Shown here one piece after another: positions 8,334 through 16,943 of a stretch of DNA of 64,000 nt (positions within the stretch are counted from its first letter, which is position 1; every line of letters starts with the position of its first letter). Under the pieces are notes generated by a model, which saw only the letters and a program-made list of their open reading frames with translations, was not told the DNA's origin and did no database searches. The stretch covers positions 1 to 64,000 of the forward strand of contig JAEXYZ010000108.1 of the NCBI GenBank assembly GCA_023405135.1, written 5' to 3'. The translations under genes and the position numbers were made by a program. This DNA is from Bacillota bacterium (GTDB lineage: Bacteria > Bacillota > Bacilli > Bacillales_A > Planococcaceae).

Positions 8334-9362
8334 ATGTTTGCAGCATTGTTCGGTTCGGTTGAGCAAGGAATCATCTATGCAATTATGGCGCTCGGAGTGT
8401 ATTTAACATTCCGAGTGTTAGATTTTCCGGATTTAACGGTTGACGGCAGCTTTGTAACTGGGGCAGCTACTGCGGCAACAATGATTGCACTTGGCTACAA
8501 CCCAATATTAGCTACGTTATTAGCAATTGTTGCTGGATTTATTGCAGGATGTATGACAGGTTTATTACACACAAAAGGGAAAATAAATCCACTTCTTTCA
8601 GGGATTTTAATGATGATTGCATTGTATTCAATCAATCTTCGAATCATGGGGTTATCTGCAGAAAATGCAATTGTTCGCCCAAATATTCCACTAATGAATT
8701 CAGAGACAATCTTTTCACAATTCCTAAACTTTTGGAGTCCATTAGGCATTGATGATGCAATGAAAAATTTCGTGGAAAATATACTAGGTCAATCAGCTCC
8801 ATCTACATGGGGAATAGTGTTATTAGTTTTAATCATTACGCTGATTATTAAGTTTATCGCTGACTGGTTCTTAAAAACAGAAATTGGGCTTGCAATCCGT
8901 GCAACAGGTGATAATAAACGAATGATTCGAAGCTTCTCAGCAAACACGGATTCATTAATTGTATTAGGACTTGGGTTATCAAACGCCTTAGTTGCATTTT
9001 CTGGAGCTTTAATCGCTCAATATTCTAAATTTGCCGATGCAAATATGGGGATTGGGATGATTGTCATTGGTCTTGCTTCTGTTATTATCGGTGAAGCAAT
9101 TTTCGGAACAAAAACAATCTTCCGTACGACAATTGCTGTAGTGGCAGGTGCGATAATTTATCGTATTATTTACGCGGTTGCATTACGTATCGAATGGTTA
9201 GATACATCAGATATGAAGCTAATTACTGCGGTTATTGTTATTTTAGCCTTAGTAATTCCACAAATGGTCGATAAACGTCGTGAGAAAAAACGGAAAGAAA
9301 AGCGACGTGCTGAACGTCTCAGTCAACAAAATGTGGCGCAAGGAGGGAATCACCTTGCTTAA
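8334..9362 (+). CDS. ABC transporter permease (TrpY-like)
   Basis: Membrane permease of 342 residues with eight or more hydrophobic segments; DFPDLTVDGSFVTGAA near the N-terminus and LRATGDN-like LAIRATGDNKRMI are typical of the branched-chain-type permease family (COG4120). The C-terminus is very basic (RREKKRKEKRRAER). It lies 29 bases after the receptor gene and overlaps the ATPase gene by eight bases. Confidence 0.87.
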   Translation: MFAALFGSVEQGIIYAIMALGVYLTFRVLDFPDLTVDGSFVTGAATAATMIALGYNPILATLLAIVAGFIAGCMTGLLHTKGKINPLLSGILMMIALYSINLRIMGLSAENAIVRPNIPLMNSETIFSQFLNFWSPLGIDDAMKNFVENILGQSAPSTWGIVLLVLIITLIIKFIADWFLKTEIGLAIRATGDNKRMIRSFSANTDSLIVLGLGLSNALVAFSGALIAQYSKFADANMGIGMIVIGLASVIIGEAIFGTKTIFRTTIAVVAGAIIYRIIYAVALRIEWLDTSDMKLITAVIVILALVIPQMVDKRREKKRKEKRRAERLSQQNVAQGGNHLA

Positions 9363-10149
9363 ATTAGAAGGCATTAACAAAATCTTTAACGAAGGTACAC
9401 CAGATGAAAAGATAGCCTTAGATAATATTAATCTTCATTTAGCACCTGGAGATTTCGTTACAATTATCGGAAGTAACGGTGCTGGTAAGTCTACAATGAT
9501 GAATATGATTTCCGGAGCTCTGACACCTGATTTTGGTGCTGTCACAATTGACGGAAATGAAGTGACAAGATTGCCCGAATATAAACGTTCTCAATTTATC
9601 GGTCGTGTATTCCAAGATCCGATGGCGGGAACAGCACCTTCAATGACAATTGAAGAAAATTTGGCGATTGCTTACTCAAGAAATGCGAAGCGTCAATTAC
9701 GTGGTGGCGTAAATCGTGATCGCCGAGACTTTTTCAGAACTTCATTAGAGAAGCTTCACCTAAATTTAGAAAACCGTTTAAATGCAAAAGTAGGGATGCT
9801 ATCCGGTGGGGAACGTCAAGCATTATCTCTACTAATGGCAACATTTACCAATCCGGAGATTTTGCTACTAGATGAGCATACAGCAGCACTTGATCCATCA
9901 AGGGCAGAGTTAATTACGAATTTAACAAAACAGCTTGTTGAAGAAGGGAACTTAACGACATTAATGGTTACCCATAACATGCAACAGGCACTTGATTTAG
10001 GAAACCGTCTAATCATGATGGATAAAGGCCAAATTATTCTAACAATCGATGAAGATAAAAAACCAAACTTAACAATCCCAGACTTAATGTCAGAATTCGA
10101 AAAAATCCGTGGAGAAAAAATGACTTCAGATAGAGCGTTGTTAGGGTAA
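9355..10149 (+). CDS. ABC transporter ATP-binding protein (TrpZ-like)
   Basis: ATPase of the same importer, 264 residues. Walker A is GSNGAGKST, the signature is LSGGERQALSL, Walker B is LLLDEHTAALDP and the switch His is in VTHNM. The signature LSGGERQA and DEHTAALDP are typical of COG1101. The TTG start at 9355 is favoured because AGGAGG sits eight bases upstream and the sequence LLKLEGINKIF begins there; this overlaps the permease stop. Confidence 0.88.
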   Translation: MLKLEGINKIFNEGTPDEKIALDNINLHLAPGDFVTIIGSNGAGKSTMMNMISGALTPDFGAVTIDGNEVTRLPEYKRSQFIGRVFQDPMAGTAPSMTIEENLAIAYSRNAKRQLRGGVNRDRRDFFRTSLEKLHLNLENRLNAKVGMLSGGERQALSLLMATFTNPEILLLDEHTAALDPSRAELITNLTKQLVEEGNLTTLMVTHNMQQALDLGNRLIMMDKGQIILTIDEDKKPNLTIPDLMSEFEKIRGEKMTSDRALLG

Positions 10150-10151
10150 TA

Positions 10152-10191
10152 AAAATCGACGTCAGTGTAACAGCTGATGTCGATTTTTTTA
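10152..10191 (+). terminator. terminator of the ABC operon
   Basis: AATCGACGTCAG and CTGATGTCGATT pair with one G-U, followed by TTTTTT. Confidence 0.85.
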
Positions 10192-10389
10192 GTTGCGAAA
10201 TTTAATTTTTCATAACAAGTAAGAATTACAAGTAGATTTCGATGTCTACTTAGTTTTGTCATGAAAAAATACGTAACTGGAATAGATGAAAATTAGGTTT
10301 TTACATTAGAAAATGGGGGAGAATTTGATTTTTATGAATTTGTTTTAAACAGTGATAAAGTTCTAAAATGGTGGGGAGGAGGGGGAGAA

Positions 10390-11109
10390 ATGATAATTTT
10401 AGAACGAGAAATACCGATTAAAATGATTATGTTAGAAATATTGCTGCGTCGATTAGATGAAGAGGACATAGAGTATGAATATTATAAAAATGAGTATTTG
10501 TTGGTAAGTCGCAGGTATGAAGGTGAAATGTGGGTTGACCGAGAATGGGAAGAGCTTATTATTCCATCAAAGTACTATTTGTTCCATAACTTTGAAACTG
10601 AAAATGAAGCAAGTCATTCTCATCAAATTGATACTATATTTGTATGTCAAAATTTTATTTTACTATTAGAAATTAAAAATATCGGTGGAAGAATTGATTT
10701 TGACCAAGAGAAACATCAGTTTATGAGGACTCGTCAGGATGGGATGAAGGAAGGATTTTCTAATCCGATAGATCAAATTGAGAGACATGTTAGATTGTTT
10801 AAGCGTATTTTAATAAAATGGGAAATCGCTTTGCCAATTGAATACGCAATTATTTTAACACAACCTTCAACAATAATAGGAGACACCCCAGCCAATGTTG
10901 CTATATTTCATGTAAGTGGGCTACAAACGTATGTATATAATTTATTTTCAAAATATCAAAATAATTATATTTCGCCAGTTAGTCTGGAGTTATTGAAAAA
11001 GAATTTACTAGCAATTAGAAAGCGTAAAATGTGGGTGCCAAAGATTGATAAAAGTAAATTACGTAAAGGATACGTAAAGGAGTTTTATGTAAGAAATGTA
11101 AAACTATAA
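10390..11109 (+). CDS. NERD-domain protein, N-terminal part (frameshifted gene)
   Basis: The 239-residue frame contains a nuclease-related domain: SHQIDTIFVCQNFILLLEIKNIGG holds the Asp and Glu-x-Lys core of the fold, and SNPIDQIERHVRLFKRIL follows. The start ATG has GGAGGAGGGGG upstream. After KLRKG the frame runs into an atypical tail and stops at 11109, whereas the other frame encodes the expected zinc-ribbon continuation (VLCKKCKTIMQYSHGQFVCPKC). The break coincides with a direct duplication at 11061-11081. The cellular role of NERD proteins is not established; this copy is probably impaired. Confidence 0.75.
   Translation: MIILEREIPIKMIMLEILLRRLDEEDIEYEYYKNEYLLVSRRYEGEMWVDREWEELIIPSKYYLFHNFETENEASHSHQIDTIFVCQNFILLLEIKNIGGRIDFDQEKHQFMRTRQDGMKEGFSNPIDQIERHVRLFKRILIKWEIALPIEYAIILTQPSTIIGDTPANVAIFHVSGLQTYVYNLFSKYQNNYISPVSLELLKKNLLAIRKRKMWVPKIDKSKLRKGYVKEFYVRNVKL
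11061..11081 (+). repeat. 11-bp tandem duplication causing a frameshift
   Basis: ACGTAAAGGAT at 11061-11071 is followed immediately by ACGTAAAGGA at 11072-11081. Removing one 11-base unit joins the N-terminal NERD frame to the zinc-ribbon frame without a stop. Confidence 0.85.
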
Positions 11110-11372
11110 TGCAATATTCGCACGGTCAATTTGTTTGTCCCAAGTGTAAAGTGAGGAATAAAGATTCATTTTATGAAGCTCTGTATGACTACAAATATTT
11201 ACATGGTGAATGGGTAACGAATTATGATCTTAGAAGTTACATGAATATTGACTCAAGATTTGCAGTAAATCGATTAATTAATAGTTTAAATTTAGAACTT
11301 CAAGGTGAAAAAAGAAATCGAAGGTATCGAATCCCTGACAATATATTGACCTATATAGAGAACCGCACATAA
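11109..11372 (+). pseudogene. NERD protein, C-terminal zinc-ribbon part
   Basis: The 87 residues from the ATG at 11109 include CPKC and the C-terminal segment FYEALYDYKYLHGEWVTNYDLR. Reading the same frame back to 11067 adds RKGVLCKKCKTI, giving a CxxC...CxxC zinc ribbon of the kind found at the end of Bacillales NERD proteins. There is no good ribosome binding site, so independent translation is doubtful. The stop codon lies in the first unit of the CGCACATAA repeat array. Confidence 0.7.
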
Positions 11373-11467
11373 ATATTGGGAAACCACACATAAACTTCAG
11401 AAAAGCACACGTAAATTCTGGAAAACCGCACATAAACCTCAAAAAAACGCACATAACGCATAACACA
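11361..11467 (+). repeat. degenerate CGCACATAA repeat array (plus orientation)
   Basis: At least five near-copies of AAAACCGCACATAAA begin near 11361, 11381, 11401, 11422 and 11441, a period of 20-21 bases, with degenerate remnants to 11467. The same motif in reverse orientation forms a second array at 32090-32208. Confidence 0.75.
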
Positions 11468-11473
11468 TAACCA

Positions 11474-11507
11474 TAAAAAAGTCCCTCCTTCAAAAAAGAA
11501 GGGGGAC
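11474..11507 (-). terminator. terminator of ilvA
   Basis: GTCCCTCCTTC (11481-11491) and GAAGGGGGAC (11498-11507) form a stem with one bulge; the minus strand continues with TTTTTTA. Confidence 0.75.
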
Positions 11508-11517
11508 CTATATAAGA

Positions 11518-12780
11518 TTAAACTAACAATCCAAACAACGTACTGTCTTTATTTACTTCTTTAAATTCAAAACCATTAACACGCATGCGATCTACTAGAC
11601 CTTGGTAGTCTTCTGGTTTGCTAACCTCGATTCCTACTAGAGCAGGACCGCTTTCTTTATTGTTTTTCTTAGTATATTCGAATGTTGTAATATCATCGTT
11701 AGGACCAAGCACATCAGTTAAGAATTGACGCAATGCTCCAGCACGTTGTGGGAAGCTGACAATGAAATAATAAAGTAAACCTTCATATAATAAAGATTTT
11801 TCCTTAATTTCCTGCATACGGCTAATATCATTGTTGCCGCCGGTGATAACAACAACAGCACTTTTTCCTTTAATTTGATCAGCATATAAATCAAGTGCTG
11901 CAACTGGAAGTGCTCCTGAAGGCTCAGCAACAATTGCATGCTTATTATATAAATCTAGAATCGTAGTACTTACTTTCCCTTCAGGAACAAGAACGATGTC
12001 ATCTAAATAATTTCTGCAAATTTCATAAGTTGTAGATCCTACACATTGAACAGCAGTGCCATCGCAAAACTTATCAATTTTAGCCAAAGTAACTGGTCCG
12101 TCATTGTCGAAAGCAGCTTTCATACTTGCAGCACCTGCTGGCTCAACACCAATGACTTTACTGTTTGGTGAGATGTTTTTCACATAAGCTGAAATGCCTG
12201 CCATTAGACCACCGCCACCGATGCCTGCAAAAATGAAGTCAAGGGGTTCCTCGATATCATTTAATACTTCAACACCAACTGTACCTTGACCTGCAATGAT
12301 ATCTAAGTCATTAAATGGATGGATGAAAATCATGTCATGCTCTTCGCAATATTCCATTGCTGCGGCAGCAGAATCGTCAAACGTATCACCAGCTAAAATA
12401 ATTTCAATATTATCACGGCCAAACATACGAACTTGGTCAACCTTTTGCTTTGGTGTTGTTAAAGGCATAAAGATGGCACCTTTAATATTTAAATGAGCAC
12501 AAGCAAATGCAACACCTTGTGCATGGTTTCCAGCACTTGCACACACTACGCCACTAACTCGTGCAGCATCTTCAATTTTTTTAATTTTATAATATGCACC
12601 GCGCAGCTTGAACGAACGAACATACTGTAAATCTTCACGTTTGAAATAAATGTTTGCACCGTACTTTTCAGATAAATATTCATTTTTCTGAAGTGGTGTA
12701 TGTAAAACAACATCTTTTAATAGATGATGTGCAATTAAAATATTTTCCACAGCAAGGGATTTAGTTTCTGCAACTTCCAT
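11518..12780 (-). CDS. ilvA: threonine ammonia-lyase (threonine deaminase), biosynthetic
   Basis: PLP enzyme converting threonine to 2-oxobutanoate, the first step to isoleucine. The 420-residue protein has RSFKLRGAYYK with the PLP lysine near residue 58, SAGNHAQGVAFAC, the glycine loop GIGGGGLMAG and a C-terminal ACT-like domain (SFPQRAGALRQFL, VGIEVSKPEDYQGL) that in relatives senses isoleucine. The ATG at 12780 is chosen over an upstream in-frame ATG because GGAGG lies nine bases before it and the length then matches B. subtilis IlvA. Single-gene unit; no T-box seen upstream. Confidence 0.93.
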   Translation of the reverse strand: MEVAETKSLAVENILIAHHLLKDVVLHTPLQKNEYLSEKYGANIYFKREDLQYVRSFKLRGAYYKIKKIEDAARVSGVVCASAGNHAQGVAFACAHLNIKGAIFMPLTTPKQKVDQVRMFGRDNIEIILAGDTFDDSAAAAMEYCEEHDMIFIHPFNDLDIIAGQGTVGVEVLNDIEEPLDFIFAGIGGGGLMAGISAYVKNISPNSKVIGVEPAGAASMKAAFDNDGPVTLAKIDKFCDGTAVQCVGSTTYEICRNYLDDIVLVPEGKVSTTILDLYNKHAIVAEPSGALPVAALDLYADQIKGKSAVVVITGGNNDISRMQEIKEKSLLYEGLLYYFIVSFPQRAGALRQFLTDVLGPNDDITTFEYTKKNNKESGPALVGIEVSKPEDYQGLVDRMRVNGFEFKEVNKDSTLFGLLV

Positions 12781-12952
12781 CGTTTGGTAACCTCCGTTTT
12801 TTAAAACATTTATTAATTTTAACATAAAAAAATGTGCTTTTTTACAAATTTTTATTTAATTCAAAAAATTTATAAAATGAAAACGTTTTAATTTGAACAA
12901 TCTTTTAACGTTACATATTGATGGGATAAAAAGGATTGGATTCTTCTAAGAG

Positions 12953-12996
12953 TAAAAAAAGAATCTGCTCAGAATATCTTTTTCCTGAACAGATCC
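12953..12996 (-). terminator. terminator of the yjiH-family gene
   Basis: GAATCTGCTCAG (12961-12972) and CTGAACAGATCC (12985-12996) pair; the minus strand then reads seven T. Confidence 0.8.
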
Positions 12997-13004
12997 TTAA
13001 AAAA

Positions 13005-14354
13005 TTAAAATAAAATATGTGCTATTAAAGCGATTATTGGGAGTGAAATTAAAGTGCGGATTAAGAAAATCATAAATAGATCCCAAAGCTTTAATGGAAG
13101 TTTCGTACCTAAAATTAATCCACCGACTTCAGACATGTAGATTAATTGTGTAACAGAAATGGTAGCGATAAAGAAACGGGTTAATTCCGAATTGATACCT
13201 GCACCTAAAATTGAAGGTAATAGCATATCGGCAAAACCAACAATCATCGTTTGAGCGGCTTCTCCTGCTTCTGGAATTTGTAAAAGTGCTAAAATCGGCT
13301 CAAAAGGCATACCTAAAATTTTAAAGAAACTTGTAAACTCAGCAAGCGCTAACGCAATCGTACCGAATGCCATAATGATAGGAGTTACAGCAAACCACAT
13401 TTCTAACACGTTTTTAAACCCAGACAATAAAACCTGACCTAAGTTTTTATTACTTTCAGCTTTTGATAATGCATTGTGTAAACCGAATGTAATGGCATTA
13501 AAGTTTTCTGGAATATCTTCTTGTTTTTCATCTGGCTTAGAACCATCGAATAAAACATCAGGCTTTTGTTTTAACGGGAAAATGTGCGGCATAATAACAG
13601 CTAAAATTAATCCTACAACGATAACTGTTCCATAAAACTCGAAGAAATAATCTTGAATGCCGATTGTTTCAACAACAACTAAACAAAATGTGATGGAAAC
13701 AACAGAGAATGTCGTTGCAATTATGGCAGCTTCACGTGCAGTATAGTTTCCATCTTCATATTGCTTATTTGTCAATAAAACACCAATTGTTCCATCACCA
13801 ACCCAAGAAGCTAAACAATCAATTGCTGCGCGACCTGGAATTTTGAAAACTGGACGCATAATTTTAACCATTAACGATCCAAAAAACTCTAATAAACCGA
13901 AATCCGTTAATAATGGAAGTAATAGTCCGGCGAATAAGAATAATGTAAACATCATCGTCACTAAACCGCCGTCTGGAGCTAATAATAAACCGGCTGTGTT
14001 GTCGCTAGTGAAACTTTCCGGACCTACTTGGAATAAATAAAAAGTAGCGAACATTACGGCTAATATGCGCATAATAGTCCAAAACCAATTTACACGGAAT
14101 AAAGAATCGATTAAAGTACGCTCTTTCTTCTCGGGAATAAATTGCATTACCACTGAACCGAAAGCAGCAACGATAAATACAATAAACGCAAACCAATGAA
14201 TAAATGAAACGACTTTACTAGCTAATAAGTTAGCTAAAATTGTGATAGGAACCTTTAATCCTTCATCAGTGCCAATCGGTGTAATAAATAAGAAAACGCC
14301 AATTGCTGAAAGGAATATAAAGAGGAACCATGTATATAAATTAAATTTTTTCAT
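13005..14354 (-). CDS. YjiH family membrane protein (nucleoside-recognition/Gate domain)
   Basis: Polytopic membrane protein of 449 residues with about ten hydrophobic segments and a charged cytoplasmic loop (KQKPDVLFDGSKPDEKQEDIPENF). Gate-domain-like stretches are GRAAIDCLASWVGDGTIGVLLTNKQYE and ADMLLPSILGAGINSELTRFFIATIS. The family is probably a transporter but its substrate is unknown. It stands alone with its own terminator, so neighbours give no clue. Confidence 0.8.
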   Translation of the reverse strand: MKKFNLYTWFLFIFLSAIGVFLFITPIGTDEGLKVPITILANLLASKVVSFIHWFAFIVFIVAAFGSVVMQFIPEKKERTLIDSLFRVNWFWTIMRILAVMFATFYLFQVGPESFTSDNTAGLLLAPDGGLVTMMFTLFLFAGLLLPLLTDFGLLEFFGSLMVKIMRPVFKIPGRAAIDCLASWVGDGTIGVLLTNKQYEDGNYTAREAAIIATTFSVVSITFCLVVVETIGIQDYFFEFYGTVIVVGLILAVIMPHIFPLKQKPDVLFDGSKPDEKQEDIPENFNAITFGLHNALSKAESNKNLGQVLLSGFKNVLEMWFAVTPIIMAFGTIALALAEFTSFFKILGMPFEPILALLQIPEAGEAAQTMIVGFADMLLPSILGAGINSELTRFFIATISVTQLIYMSEVGGLILGTKLPLKLWDLFMIFLIRTLISLPIIALIAHILF

Positions 14355-14559
14355 GCCTTAACCTCATTAAAAAGTTTTCATTGAATATTTATACAATATA
14401 AAGGGAGTATATACAAAAGTAAATATGTTTCAATAAAGAAAAAGTATTCAGAAACTTCAGTATGTATAAGGGATGAATGAAATGCCAATATTAGTATATT
14501 CAATTTGTTTAATATACAAAACAGTGTTAATAAAGCATGCATTTTTATACGAGAAATTT

Positions 14560-14596
14560 ATAAAAAAAGTCGCCTCATAGTTGCTGAGGCGACTTT
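14560..14596 (-). terminator. terminator of yojF-bshB2
   Basis: AAAGTCGCCTCA (14566-14577) and TGAGGCGACTTT (14585-14596) are perfectly complementary; a minus-strand T-run follows. Confidence 0.85.
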
Positions 14597-14616
14597 CTTT
14601 ATAATGTAATAAATTA

Positions 14617-15294
14617 TTAGTCTTCAAAATTTATAATGTAAAATTTTTCATAATGTAACCAACTATCACTCATTGGTTGGCCTTCATCAATACGTTTAGA
14701 GTTTTCTTCAATCATCCAAGCAGTTTGAGAAGCGTGGGCTTGGAGTGCCTTAACTTTATCATTCTTAACACTGCTAACGTCAACTTCGACATGGTGAGGG
14801 CCATTTTCAGCAATCGTATTATTTGCAAAGCCAACAGCGTAAATTGTTGGACGCACTTCTTTTGGCATGCGTCGCACAGCTTCAACTACCGCACGAGCTG
14901 TAGCTTCATGATCTGGGTGTACAGCATAACCAGGTAAGAAAGTAATGATTAAAGAAGGATTTAACTCATCAATTAAATCCTTTACTAACTTCACCATTTT
15001 TTCATCGTCTTCAAATTCGACTGTTTTATCACGTAATCCCATCATTCTTAAATCTTCAATACCCATTACTTCACATGCAGCTTGTAATTCCTTACGGCGA
15101 ATTTCTGGTAAAGATTCTCTTGTAGCGAATGGGGGATTACCGAGGTTGCGGCCCATTTCTCCTAGTGTTAAGCAGGCATATGTAACAGGGACACCCATAT
15201 TACGATAAAGTCTAATCGTACCCGCTGATGAAAATGCTTCGTCATCTGGATGAGGAAAGACAACTAAAATTTGACGTTGTGGTTGTAATGTCAT
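14617..15294 (-). CDS. bshB2: bacillithiol biosynthesis deacetylase BshB2
   Basis: Zinc-dependent LmbE/PIG-L-type N-acetylglucosaminyl-malate deacetylase that makes glucosamine-malate for bacillithiol. The 225-residue protein has the zinc motif PHPDDE at residues 14-19, TLGEMGRN, and the third ligand in AVHPDHEAT. It resembles B. subtilis YojG rather than BshB1. It follows yojF by 14 bases, the usual pairing. Confidence 0.93.
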   Translation of the reverse strand: MTLQPQRQILVVFPHPDDEAFSSAGTIRLYRNMGVPVTYACLTLGEMGRNLGNPPFATRESLPEIRRKELQAACEVMGIEDLRMMGLRDKTVEFEDDEKMVKLVKDLIDELNPSLIITFLPGYAVHPDHEATARAVVEAVRRMPKEVRPTIYAVGFANNTIAENGPHHVEVDVSSVKNDKVKALQAHASQTAWMIEENSKRIDEGQPMSDSWLHYEKFYIINFED

Positions 15295-15308
15295 TCTTAA
15301 TCCACTCC

Positions 15309-15659
15309 TTAATAAGAAAATGGTGTTTCACTAATTTCTAGTGCAACAGCAAGTTTTCCAGTAAAGTCTAATCCGGCCATTAATAAACGGCCTTTGTCAT
15401 CCAGTTCATAATGTGTAATACCTTGAGCATAAACCCATCCATGCTCCATTTTCAATCCTACGCGGTGCGGGGTGTCATCGATAATTTTTGCTAATTCGTA
15501 TCGTATTTTCGCATTGCGAATGAAAGCTCCTGCATTAAACACTTTTTCATTGAAATGTGTAGCATAAGCTCCATTAGTTGTTTCTAGATGAATATAGACG
15601 TCTTTGTTCACAAAAGAATTAAGCAATTCTTGGAGCTCGTCAATTTGTACTTCCTTCAT
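15309..15659 (-). CDS. yojF: YojF family protein (DUF1806)
   Basis: Small conserved protein of 116 residues with NGAYATHFNEKVFNAGAFIRN and GWVYAQGITHYELD. It is always found with bshB2 in Bacillales, but its biochemical role is not known to me. First gene of a two-gene operon. Confidence 0.88.
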   Translation of the reverse strand: MKEVQIDELQELLNSFVNKDVYIHLETTNGAYATHFNEKVFNAGAFIRNAKIRYELAKIIDDTPHRVGLKMEHGWVYAQGITHYELDDKGRLLMAGLDFTGKLAVALEISETPFSY

Positions 15660-15791
15660 CTTAATTCTCCTTTCACATCTATTTACTAATAAGTATAGTA
15701 AAAAATGACACTTTATGAAAAGAAAAAGGAACTAAAAATCAATTATGGTTTTCAAGCTGCCTCGAAAAGCTGCTAAGTATCCTCTGCTAAA

Positions 15792-15820
15792 TAAAAAAAC
15801 AGTGCGAAAAACCCGCACTG
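15792..15820 (-). terminator. terminator of pdxK
   Basis: CAGTGCG (15800-15806) and CGCACTG (15814-15820); minus strand continues TTTTTTTA. A palindromic repeat lies between this and the pdxK stop codon. Confidence 0.8.
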
Positions 15821-15835
15821 CTAATGCATCCGCTT

Positions 15836-15893
15836 ATGTACCAGGTACATAAAAGATTCTGAATATTCTAAATTGTTTGTGTACCTGGTACAT
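15836..15893. repeat. TACCAGGTAC palindromic element, copy 1
   Basis: Ends TGTACCAGGTACAT and GTACCTGGTACAT enclose imperfectly paired AT-rich arms around GAATATTC. It lies between the pdxK stop and its terminator, so it would be in the 3' untranslated region. Confidence 0.85.
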
Positions 15894-15900
15894 ATACTAG

Positions 15901-16734
15901 TTAGATTTCTTTTATTGTTACTTCTGGAGCGCCTAAGCGAGGTTTTGCGCCGTGGTATACTGGGCCGACGAATTCATTTAGTTTCCAGCCATGTTTAATA
16001 CCTGCAGCAACAAATTCTTTCGCTTCAAAAACCGCTTCTTTAATAGATAAGCCATTTGCTAGGTTTGATGTGACACTTGCTGCAAACGTACAACCAGCAC
16101 CGTGATTGTATGTAGTGTCTACTTTTTCTGTTTCAAGTAAGTAAAATTTTTCACCATCGTAGAATAAATCAGCAGCTTTATCAGTTTGTAGGGCACGTCC
16201 ACCTTTAATTACGACATTTTTTGCACCAAGCGCATGAATTTTTTCAGCAGCCGTTTTTAATTCATCAATTGTTTTAGGAGTGCCTGTACCAGCTAATTGT
16301 CCAGCTTCAAAAAGATTAGGTGTTGTTACAAGTGCGTTTGGAATTAAATATTGGATCATCGCATCGACTGTACCAGGATTTAATACTTCATCTTCACCTT
16401 TACATACCATTACAGGGTCAATTACAACATTTTTCACCCCAGATTCAGCAATCGCTTTACCTGTAGTTTCAATTACTTCCTCAGTAGAAAGCATCCCTGT
16501 TTTCAATGCATCAATGCCAGTTGAAAATGCAGTTTTAAGTTGTGCTTTTAGGACATCGATTGGTAATGTATAAACGCCATGATTCCAGTTATTATCAGGA
16601 TCCATTGTTGCAATAACTGTTACAGCAGCCATACCATAAGTGTTATGTTCTTCAAATGCTTTTAAATCAGCTTCTAAACCAGCACCGCCAGAAGCGTCTG
16701 AACCAGCAATTGTTAACGTTTTCTTCAATGACAT
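15901..16734 (-). CDS. pdxK: pyridoxine/pyridoxal kinase (HMP kinase family)
   Basis: Ribokinase-fold kinase of 277 residues. LTIAGSDASGGAGLEADLK, MVCKGEDEVL and the anion-hole DTTYNHGAGCTFAA (family usually DTxxTHGTGC) are visible. It resembles B. subtilis PdxK (YwdB), which phosphorylates pyridoxine, pyridoxal and hydroxymethylpyrimidine, more than ThiD, and the downstream ung matches that locus. The ATG at 16734 is preferred because AAGGGG lies ten bases upstream; ATG 16743 would overlap it too closely. Confidence 0.88.
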   Translation of the reverse strand: MSLKKTLTIAGSDASGGAGLEADLKAFEEHNTYGMAAVTVIATMDPDNNWNHGVYTLPIDVLKAQLKTAFSTGIDALKTGMLSTEEVIETTGKAIAESGVKNVVIDPVMVCKGEDEVLNPGTVDAMIQYLIPNALVTTPNLFEAGQLAGTGTPKTIDELKTAAEKIHALGAKNVVIKGGRALQTDKAADLFYDGEKFYLLETEKVDTTYNHGAGCTFAASVTSNLANGLSIKEAVFEAKEFVAAGIKHGWKLNEFVGPVYHGAKPRLGAPEVTIKEI

Positions 16735-16790
16735 ATATTTCATACCCCTTCTAATCGAAATTTAAGTTAATATTAAAAAGTATATAGTAG

Positions 16791-16816
16791 TTCTGACTTT
16801 GTAAAAATAGTCAGAA
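16791..16816. promoter_or_regulatory. inverted repeat in the pdxK-ung intergenic region
   Basis: TTCTGACT (16791-16798) and AGTCAGAA (16809-16816) are exact inverted repeats with a 10-base spacer, about 60 bases before the pdxK start. Candidate operator; the binding protein is unknown. Confidence 0.35.
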
Positions 16817-16943
16817 TGAACAAAAATTATAAGGTCAGCTTGAATTAGAAAGACTACTTCCTAAAAACAATAAATAATTCATTAAATCTTCTATTGAAAC
16901 TGTTTACGCGTTAAAGTACGTTTAAATAGAGAGGTGCTAAAAG

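Noticed and set aside
11361..11467. CRISPR array or coding repeat
   Set aside because: The period is only about 21 bases, the motif is degenerate and no long frame crosses it.
12826..12952. CodY-like box upstream of ilvA
   Set aside because: The best AATTTTTTGAATTAA-type match is poor against the 15-base consensus in AT-rich DNA.
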